Source of the DNA: Adineta vaga
Taxonomy: Eukaryota > Rotifera
Length of the DNA stretch: 64,000 nucleotides
NCBI GenBank assembly: GCA_021613535.1
Contig: CP075497.1
Location: 9,300,001-9,364,000 of the forward strand
Direction of reading: 5' to 3'
The translations under genes were made by a program, and so were the position numbers. Under the pieces are notes generated by a model, which saw nothing but the letters and a program-made list of their open reading frames with translations, was not told the origin of the DNA and did not search any database. This document shows positions 53,711 to 62,530 of the stretch, in pieces. The number at the start of each line of letters is the position of its first letter. Position 1 is the stretch's first letter.

Positions 53711-55365
53711 TCATTGTTGAGTAAATGATAGACGAGATAGTGGAGTTATATTCGTACCAGCAGAAAATGGTGTACCCTGTGATGATGATGTTGGAATCTT
53801 CTTATTATCTTCACTAGTACGACTAAAAGAGAAGGTGGTTTTACAATCCAATCAAAAGTAACATTTTGAAGAACTTACATCGATAGATTTCCATGACTTG
53901 CACTCAAGTGTATACTATTATTATTTTCATCTTGTGATTCTCGAAAGATTTTTTGAATTTCTTCACGTCGCACTTCGAATTGATCACGTGTTAATTTAAT
54001 CGGTGACGGTGGTGTTAATATCGGTAGAGTTAAATTCATTGTTGTATTCATTGATCTATTTGATATGGTTGATTGTTCCAATGAATTACTATTATTAAAA
54101 ATAGTATTATGTAAACATTGAACAATATCACCATCATCAAGCATTCGACCACGTTTAGATTTATGTTCATGAGCACGTAAATAACGATAAACATTGATGA
54201 TTCCTTCTTCAGTTTTACATTTCAATAGAACACACAGACGAGTACCATCTCTGTCGTACTATTTCATTCGTAAAAGAAAATTTTCTCTAATAAAAAACAA
54301 TCAAACTTACAACAGTAGCTCGTAAACGTTTATGCATAACAAGTTGTTTAAATGTCAAACGAAGTGTATCGGAAAAAGTTGGTTTGATTGCTTCACTAAA
54401 AAGACATTCTACCGCCTAGAATTATTGATATGAAAAACTATTTTATTCGAAATCTGTATGTATCGATATACTTTGAAAGGAAATAAATAAAATTGTTCAG
54501 GCAACCATTTCAATTGTGAAACATTCACATATAATGATGCACCATAATCAACTAATCGAACACGTGCATTTGGTTGTTTTGCCATTGGTAATTCTTCACT
54601 TTTTGATACTACTAATGCACGATGCCATGTAGATTCATAATGTAATGCAACTAATTGACCAATATATACTTCTTTTAATGATTCATAGTTATTTGCAAAT
54701 AATGTAAGTATATCCACAAATTGACGAAATTTTTGTTCACTTTCAGGAGAGAATTCACGTTCTACCCAAAATTCACCATCACTTGTTAAGATATCATTGA
54801 TTGTACAATAAAATTTGATTCCTATATCGAGAAAAGTTTTTTTCGATTTACGAAATTCTAATCAGAATCAAAAATCAAACCATTTCGAAATTCCTTTGGT
54901 TCATCATCAAGATTACACAATTCAGGTACACGTTGTTCAGTTAATATTCGTAAATCATCAGTAACATCGTTGATCACAGATTCTTGTTGATTGTCACTAA
55001 ATTAAGCGAAACAAAAATCAGCTAAAATCAAATGATTTTTCTAGAATTTACTTGATGTTCACTGGTGTATTTTCTGGCTCAAAGGATGTTGCTGATGAAC
55101 AAGTCGATTGAGCCGTAATTGGAGAGATCATTTCATTTGGTATCAATTGTTCGTATTTTCGAAATAATTCATAACGTTCCCATTCATGTTGTTCATGTAA
55201 ATTCATTAAATGTAGATCGCTTGATACGTTTACAGTTGTACTTGTTGTAAAGTTTCGATTGATTTCATTAAGTTTTTCTATTCGACAACAAACTCAAATG
55301 TAATGAAAATAATATGACAAATAGTTACCAAATATTTTGATTTGTTTTTTAACATCACCATTCAT
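53711..55365 (-). CDS. Tudor-domain protein
   Basis: About seven exons from ATG 55365 (first exon 55365-55329) to TGA 53711-53713. The centre holds an extended-Tudor-like domain: IGQLVALHYESTWHRALVVS, VRLVDYGASLYVNVSQLKWL and EQFYLFPFKAVECLFSEAI. It is preceded by a strand-rich segment with GEFWVERELSPESEQKF. The tail is Ser/Asn-rich (PILTPPSPIKLTRDQFE and SRLSFTQQ at the end). Such domains bind methyl-arginine, often on Piwi proteins, which would suit germline small-RNA work, but that role is inferred. No orthologue is assigned. The gene starts 103 bases after the TopBP1-like stop with a TTCTAG acceptor 14 bases ahead of its ATG. Confidence 0.75.
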
Positions 55366-55379
55366 GATATAGATTCGAT

Positions 55380-55400
55380 CTAGAATTGAATCATAAGAGA
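55380..55400 (-). promoter_or_regulatory. Candidate intercistronic trans-splice acceptor, TopBP1-Tudor
   Basis: TTATGATTCAATTCTAG on the minus strand, 14 bases ahead of the Tudor ATG and within 103 bases of the upstream stop codon. Confidence 0.45.
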
Positions 55401-55468
55401 ATTAGATTTTTTTGATTTATACAAGAGAACAAAAAACACAAAAAATGAATATGAGATAAAAATCTAAT

Positions 55469-58101
55469 TTAATAATCATCATCATCAAGTTGTGTCATTT
55501 CATCTAAATTATGTAATTGATATTGTCGTAAACGTTCTGCTTCTGTCGAATCATCAACCCATGATACTTTGACTTCTGATGATAATTCATCATTTTTGAT
55601 CACTAGTTTAGCTTGTTGAGCGAGAAAAAATGAATGTGTAGGCATTTTATTCATTCTTGATGATGAATTTATAATAGGATTGGACGATGATTTTTGATTC
55701 AAAAACGTTGGCATTAAACAATCAATATCAGACATTAAACGATGAACATTAAGTTGTGATTCTGTTGGTGGTAATTGTGCACTAATTTTATCAATTTGTG
55801 TATCAGTTAGAGATTCTTCGAAAACAGGTGGACGAGGAACATTTGAATAACGTTTAAGTAATGAAAATGGTGAAAGTGCATATTCAGGAATAATCGATGG
55901 TGTCGATGCACTAGAACCTGGTGTTCGCCGAAGACGAGGTGTATCATCTTGCTAGAAAAATAAAATATAGAATCAATATTTTCCAAAAATAAGTAAGAAA
56001 GCACATACAAGCACTGTTTGATCAACATTAAAACTGCTTGTTTGCTGTCGTGTAAATGATATTGTTGATGGTGTGGATAAATTTGAATTACTACTTCTTT
56101 TTCTATCATTTGTTAAACTGAGATTAGAATCTTGTCTATAAATACGAAATATCTTAAATACATGAAATAATTTCATTGATTCAAATTACTTGTCATCTCG
56201 ATCATTTGAAGCTGAATAAATCATTTCAGATATAAGTTCACATTTTTCACAACAATCTAATAACCATTGTGGATGAACAATATGCGCACTGAAAGAAAAA
56301 AGAATTCAATTGATATCAAATGTTGAAAGAAATTACTTTGGAGCAAGCGTAGATATATGAGCATAATTTATAGCAGGTTCGCTTCCACGAATAACATGTG
56401 TGACGGTTGGATTGAGTGTATCGAATCTAAAAAGAAAACAAAAAAGAAGTTGATTCGATTTTTAGTATGAAAGAAGTCAATTTACCGTGTAGCACATCCA
56501 CCATCAAGAATTTTTTGCATACGCATTCGTAGATTAGCAGGAAATTGACCTAAGTATACCTGAATTTCATACTAGTGATCGAATTCTGTTTTATTTTTTA
56601 TATACACACTTTCAAACCATCGAAGAGATCATCGATAATCTTTTTTGATCGATCATTCATCCATTTATCAAATCGTTCTTCTAGTTCTATCAGTTCTTCA
56701 GTTGTTAATAATGATGTAGATTTACGTGGTTGTTCAATCGGCGTCATTTTTGATGATAACGAATCAACCATATCCTTTGATATTGGTTTCTCATTTTCTA
56801 CAATTTATAATTTCTATTCGAAAAAAAGCAAAATTTGTTCAGGAAAAATAACCTTTGCTACAATTTGAATCAATTGTTGGTGCTGACCAGAGAAAATTAT
56901 TTAAACGAAGACATGAACCTTTTTCACTACTCTCAAATATCCACTCCGGTTTTAATGTTGGTATTCTCCATTTAATAGCATGTTCAAATTTAGAACCTAA
57001 TCGAAAATAAAAACATATCATTCAATGAATATCTGTATATATATATATATATCGATTGAATTTAACCTTTTGGTTCTTTACAAATTAAATGTGTACATTG
57101 ATCTTTAATTAAACTTGGTGAATATGTTGCACCTTCTCGTTCGACATATTGTTTTATTGTATTTCGATCTCGTTCAGCAAAACCCGATAATGAAATAATA
57201 AATTTATAGAATAATGGGCATTTAAAACGATCAAACATTGAATCAGTTCCTTTTACTGTCCTACAATCGAAAAAGAATAGAAAATCAAACTATAATTTAA
57301 TCGAATACTTTTGTCCAGAAAGTGCAAGAACATTTTGTATCCATTCAGGCATCATGACTTGAATTCCATTTTCAACGGCAACCTACATATGATTATAAAA
57401 TGAAATCTAATGAATATTTTCTTCAACATACAAAGTATTTCTCCGATGCAGCACATGTTCCACAAATGAGATGGGTAACATTAGCATTGAGATTTGTTTG
57501 AAATTTACCACCCATATATGCAACTGATCGACGAATAATTTCCTATTGATAGGAACTGAAAATAAATAATGATACAGAAAAATGACTACTTACTCGATCA
57601 GCATGAGAAAGATTTGTACAACAGATAGTTAATGATTGCATAGCAAGTGAATAGAGAGGATAAGAACTACAAGGAATAGTAATATTATGATCGACACATG
57701 TTGTAATTAATTGTGGACCAAGTACCCTTTTTAATATATATAGATATATATAAATAGAAAGTACAATTCGAAAAAAAAGAGATATGATTTACCAAGCTTT
57801 ATTGTTTTTTAAATATTGAAATAATTGACCAGAAAATGGTTCGATAACAAACATTTTTCCTTTCAAATTCTTCATATTCATCATTGTATCTTCATCGATC
57901 ATATTTGGTTTGAAATTACTTGATTCAAGCAACTGTATCACAGGGAAAAAGAAATCAATTTCCGATTTTATTTAGTCAGTTTGGAAAATTTACTTGATAA
58001 ACGTTATTCAATTTCTCTCCTTGCCATTGAGAATGCAATGTATTCGGTTGTAAAACAAAAATCGACATTTTTTTCGTTGACGTCATCTTAGTTGTTTCCA
58101 T
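55469..58101 (-). CDS. TOPBP1: TopBP1-like BRCT protein, short form
   Basis: About ten exons from ATG 58101 (METTKMTSTKK; a second ATG at 58086) to a stop at 55469, giving about 720 residues. BRCT1 begins after LGPQLITTCVDHNITIP and includes LTICCTNLSHADREII, YMGGKFQTNLNANVTHLIC and VMMPEWIQNV. BRCT2 has ISLSGFAERDRNTIKQYVE, CTHLICKEPKGSKFEHAIKW and TLKPEWIFESSEKGSC. A third BRCT has LKVYLGQFPANLRMRMQKIL, VTHVIRGSEPAI and HPQWLLDCCEKCELI. The family scaffolds replication initiation and ATR checkpoint signalling by binding phosphopeptides. It is about half the length of vertebrate TopBP1 and ends in a Ser-rich tail with an acidic DEMTQLDDDDY terminus, so the C-terminal BRCT pair is missing. 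Confidence 0.85.
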
Positions 58102-58463
58102 CGGTGAAGAAAATAGATATGTACTATCTTTTTATGATAATGATTCTGGCGACATGAAAGTCATTGTATAGTCTTTGTGTCTGAAATTTTATTGGTTTAA
58201 ATTCAAACGCGTCAAAAATTTCTGGAACGAAAGAAAAGAAAGAAAAAAGAACGATTTCAGTCAAATTCTAGAATCTCAGTCATTTTCTGTTTGAACAACA
58301 AAAATCAACATAAAAAATCAATGCCAACAATGTAGGGTGCGTGTATGTGACTATTCTTCTACGTCGTTTAGTTTTAAATTGCGACCTTGAAAATGAATCT
58401 ATATATAGAGAAGAAGACGAAGAACTTTATTGCATTGCAACATACTTCATTCTTTAGAGAAAC
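58102..58463. other. Divergent promoter region TopBP1/FBXO36
   Basis: 362 bases between divergent genes. It is AT-rich and no specific element was recognised. Confidence 0.5.
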
Positions 58464-59575
58464 ATGGCAAATAATAGAAAGAAAAGTGATGATCATGGTC
58501 GAACTCCTTTATCGACTCTATCTGATCAACACAATAAAACTAATCATCCTATCGTACATCCTCATGAAACATGTGATGTACAAAAATTTAAAAAGGAACA
58601 TCCATTTTTAGCGACATTCTTTCGTGAAGATGGGATTTTATTTGAATGTGACAGTCAAGCTCCTTCACCATCAAAAGATTATGGTCAACTACAAATTACA
58701 ATGGATAAGGTTTGTTTTGTACACTAATTTTCTCTTTCAATTTTTTGTCATTGAAGGTTATTCTTCGTTGGTGGAAAATAACACTTCGAAATATTGAAGG
58801 TGCGATGTATCCAGGTGAAATCAAAGATTCATATGAAGATTTTTATCATGATGAAGTTGCTCAACGTGAAATCTCACGTATATTTGGTCAAAATACACTT
58901 GATTATTGTTTAAATCTTATTCGTGGTAGATTCGATTGGCTATCTTTACTTCCAGGAAAAGTTCAAATACATATACTTTCTCAATTGAATCTAGATGATA
59001 TTCCACAATTATCATTAGTATCAAAATCACTTCGTGAACTCTGTCGAAATAATGATCTTTGGAGAATGTTCTATGTACGTCATTATGGACGACATGCATT
59101 GGAAAATAGAGATCTTATTCATTTAGCTGAAAGACGTGGTTGGCGTCATGTATTTTTTACGAATCGTTTGAAATTACAAATGCAATTACGTCGTGAAGCT
59201 CAACTCGAACGTCATCATCCGGAAGATCCATCCGATTTGGTCAAAGCACGAGAACGTCGTTCACAATTACAACCAAGTCCACCAGTCACTCCAAGACAAC
59301 AGCATGACCGTTTTCTTCAACCTTCAATACGTCGTCATTCATTTGCAACACGGAAAGAACCATCAGTTTTATCACCACGTACATTACAATTACATGATCA
59401 AGAAGAAAATCGGCGTTCAACTCGTGCATCTATTGATGAAACAGGTGAATTACCAAATACAAAACGACCAGCATCACCATCTCTATCTGTCAGATCAAAT
59501 GCTGGTAGTATCGCTTCAGCTTCATCAGCTTATCCACCCATACAAACATCTCATCGCCCCACTACACGTCAATAA
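58464..59575 (+). CDS. FBXO36: FBXO36-like F-box protein
   Basis: Two exons, 58464-58709 and 58757-59575, about 355 residues. Features shared with vertebrate FBXO36 are SPSKDYGQLQITMDKVILRW followed by WKITLR, PGEIKDSYEDF, IFGQNTLDYCLNLIRGRFDW, the F-box LPGKVQIHILSQLNLDDIPQ with LSLVSKSLRELCRNNDLW, and the end block GWRHVFFTNRLKLQMQLRR. F-box proteins recruit substrates to SKP1-CUL1 ligases; substrates of FBXO36 are not well known. Vertebrate FBXO36 (188 residues) ends after the GWR-FFTN-L block. Here a Ser/Arg/Pro-rich tail of about 115 residues follows (PSPPVTPRQQHDR, SVRSNAGSIASASSAYPP), and the N-terminus is extended by about 60 residues. Confidence 0.9.
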
Positions 59576-59759
59576 CTTCTTCTTTTTTTCTCTACATGCT
59601 TCGACATTATATGAGAAATGTGAATTTACCATTTGTTTTGTTTGGTTGAATGCTCAAAGTGTAGATGTCAATTTTTTTCTAGTACATTAATATACGTATG
59701 CTTCAGAAATTGTATCGAATGCTTGAGACGAATTTTCAGGATAAGATAGATAGAGAAGC

Positions 59760-60655
59760 AATGGCTCCATTTTCCTGTACAGGTGTCCATGGTTTTATTG
59801 AAGAAGATTTAAGTGAGTCTAAATCTCCATCTAAAGATTCTAATTATCATCTCAATGAAGAAGAGAATAATTAAAGTGAAGTTGATGATAAAGTAGATTC
59901 AGAAGAATCATCAGTGTTGACGCCTGAAAAAAGATTTCCTGTTAAACCTATAGTTCGTTCAGAGAATTGATTTAAACGTTTCCAGAGATCATACTTATTT
60001 CTTTCAAGCGAACATCGTAATAAATCAATATCTTTCATCTTTTACTTCAATCTATTCAAACATTTTTTTTTCTTTTATTTTTATAACGTTGAATTTTTTA
60101 TTATAAGAAAAAAAAGTCTTCTATTTTGTTATCATAAATGTATCTACGTTAGAAAGTTGGTATTTATATTTTTAAATATTTTGTAGATATAGATCATTGT
60201 TTCGTCTCTTTGTGGCCAACGATATGGTCACCAGTATCATATTCCATCTGATATTCCTATATATTATGTCCATATCAATCTTAATCAAATCACTTCTAAT
60301 ATTCCTATTCGACAATTCTACTTCATAAACGATAATCATAAGTCTAATGAATGGCTGATTCTCTATCTATCCCCAAATCCTTCTCATATCTATATTATAT
60401 TCAACAATTGTTATAAATTCTCTAATGTTTAAAGATTGGTTAATTGAGCGATCATCTTTTCTTCCCGATCAATTAATACTCGAAACTGACTATCCTTATC
60501 TCTCACTTCGAAAGCTTTATGGCACATATGATCCATTATGTGCTCTGTTAGCTACAGCTGCACATCTATCAAAAACGATAGATAATGCAAATCAAAGTAC
60601 TCTTTCATATCTTCAGTTTTTTAACAGAAATATCAAAACAATCTATGCGTTGTAA
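59760..60655 (+). pseudogene. TatD-like (TATDN2-type) hydrolase relic
   Basis: Broken pieces in several frames. An acidic Ser/Lys-rich part starts at about 59760 (GVHGFIEEDLSESKSPSKD) with stops at about 59872 and 59968. Then come YGHQYHIPSDIPIYYVHINL and FYFINDNHKSNEWLILYLSP, and finally FLPDQLILETDYPYLSLRKL with YDPLCALLATAAHLSKTI and YLQFFNRNIKTIYAL at 60440-60652. The LILETDYPYL element corresponds to the metal-binding Glu-Thr-Asp-x-Pro motif of TatD nucleases, and the last segment ends like that family. No uninterrupted frame links the parts, so I read it as a decayed gene. A gene with unrecognised introns is less likely. Confidence 0.45.
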
Positions 60656-61173
60656 ATATTGTTGCTTCTTTTTATTCCCTTTTCTGAAAGAAAGGGTTAT
60701 ATTCTTTTTAAACAGGGTCGTTAAAATGCTTAAAGTTTGTTTGTTTGTCCAAGCCTATCAGGTGAAAGCAGCGTATAAATCGATGAAAACTTACCCCTGG
60801 TCATCGGACAACGATTCGTCATATGTAATCGAGATCGAGGAATACGAATCTTGGGTTCCTTTTTCAAAAATATTTTTCCATGAACCATAATTAATTAATT
60901 GTTATTTCTTATTTGTCGAATCCAGTCAGCTTGCAGCAACATAAAAATTCATGAAAATTTACTAATAATCATCTGTAAATGATTTGCCCAAAAGTAATCG
61001 AAGTCGAGGATTTCAAATCTGATGTTAGGTTTTCATAATTCTAATCAATTATTATAATTATTGCAAAACTGAAAATAACCTGTTATTAAGCATAAAAGAA
61101 AAAATTCTGGCTGTGAATTATTTAATAAAGCTACTGGGTTAATCGAAGAAATGTTTTTTCAGTAGAAGTTGAG
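60656..61173. repeat. Diverged tandem duplication, about 150-base unit
   Basis: A segment at about 60765-60900 and one at about 60915-61060 share an ordered series of words (GCAGC-ATAAA, ATGAAAA-TTAC, CATCgGA/CATCtGTA, GTAATCGA-TCGAGGA, GAATCTTG/AAATCTGATG, TTTTCATAA/TTCCATGAACC, TAATTAATTAATTGTT/TAATCAATTATTATAATT). The duplicate is imperfect. No coding function was seen. Confidence 0.4.
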
Positions 61174-61367
61174 GGTGTGGGTCTGCAAGGGGGGAAAAGC
61201 GTATCCTGGATACCCAAATCCTATAAAACTTTCGGACCCTCATGGGTTATCATTGGTCATCATGAATTGTGTGATCGTAGGAACTATGAGGGTCCAGGAT
61301 CCGCCTTTTCTCCTTGTGTGGATGTATGTATGTGCGTACTCTGTGAAGGAACACTTAGACCCACACC
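61174..61367. mobile_element. Fold-back (MITE-like) inverted-repeat element
   Basis: The ends are GGTGTGGGTCT (61174-61184) and its exact complement AGACCCACACC (61357-61367). Nested inside are TCCTGGA with TCCAGGA, and GGACCCTCAT (61234-61243) with ATGAGGGTCC (61286-61295) around a loop of about 42 bases. The stretch is visibly less AT-rich than its flanks. There is no coding capacity, and no clear target-site duplication was seen. Confidence 0.5.
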
Positions 61368-62530
61368 TTATTCCTTCCACAGAAAGGAGCGTCATATGGG
61401 GGAAAAGTTTCTGTGCGCTTTTGCGTCAGTATCAAAGGTCAAAAAACCATTTTCTTCAAGACTGTGTTAAACATCGGAAACCGAGAGTAGATTAAGGGTA
61501 GGATGATAGGTGGGATCAATGTGAAGAATCAAGGGTTAAAAGTTAAAGGCTGCACAAGATCAAAATATTGCTCTACGCTTCAGGACGAGCTAAATACGCG
61601 CTTTCGATAGATATAACATGAGATTACAATCAGTCAATCGTTATTTATTCATAAAATCATTAAAAGTTTAGTAATATTGAAATAGAAACTATTGATCATT
61701 CTAGAGATGATAATTCAATAAATGAACACATCGGTAGAATCGAACCCGTAGCAGGTTTGAGAAAAATAAAGTACAGTAATTTGTCTAGTTTGAACACTAT
61801 TGGAATCAATGAAAAACGTAGGGGAATAAGCAAATCATATAAGAACATCTTAGAGATGCGATGGCATAGACATGCAACAGTCTCAATTAACTCGGTGAGA
61901 GTCAGCCTCGAACTTAGTTTATACTTTCATGTGTTTTCTTTTGCTTTTGAGAATATTTGATACACAACCAATTGTTCATACAAAAAATTTATCTCACACA
62001 TCACGATAAGATGAACCGGCTTTATTTTCTTTAATTCAATTAATTTTCTTGTTAAGATCTTTAAGGATAGATGTATTTGAAATAAAAATTGCCTTATGTC
62101 GAACTAATAGAATGAAATTAGTTTATGAGGGTATGCAGCGTGAGCGTGAAAAGTAGAAACTATCGGTATCTACTCTCAAAGATTTTCTTTTCTGATTGAA
62201 CTTTTGTTGAAAATCACATGCAAAAATATCCTTTCTTAAAACGAACTCTTTTCTAAAACTCAAAAAATTACTGATGAAAAATATGTATCTTGAGTGTATA
62301 CTGACACTCATAATCATACACGGCAGACGAAACTCCATCTCAACACATACATTAACGCCATCTTTCTGCATTAACTAACTATTCGCTTTAGTTGAAATCG
62401 TCAGGTTTCATTCTCTTTTTCGAATAACAAAAATACAATACTATCAATAAAGCGAGTTTCTTTTCATAACAAACGAAATATATTCAATAGCTTGTATTCT
62501 CAACAAACTTTTGTGGAATTTAAAGCGAAT
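61368..62530. other. Intergenic region, no gene seen
   Basis: AT-rich spacer before the right-edge F-box/LRR gene. Only unsupported short frames were seen. Confidence 0.45.

Noticed and set aside
61169-61495. Overlapping open frames of about 100 codons
   Set aside because: They coincide with the fold-back element, where a lower AT content gives fewer chance stops; translations look non-biological.
61735-61770. tRNA-like T-arm (TTCGATT on the minus strand)
   Set aside because: The flanking bases do not pair into a T-stem, and no anticodon or acceptor stem was found.
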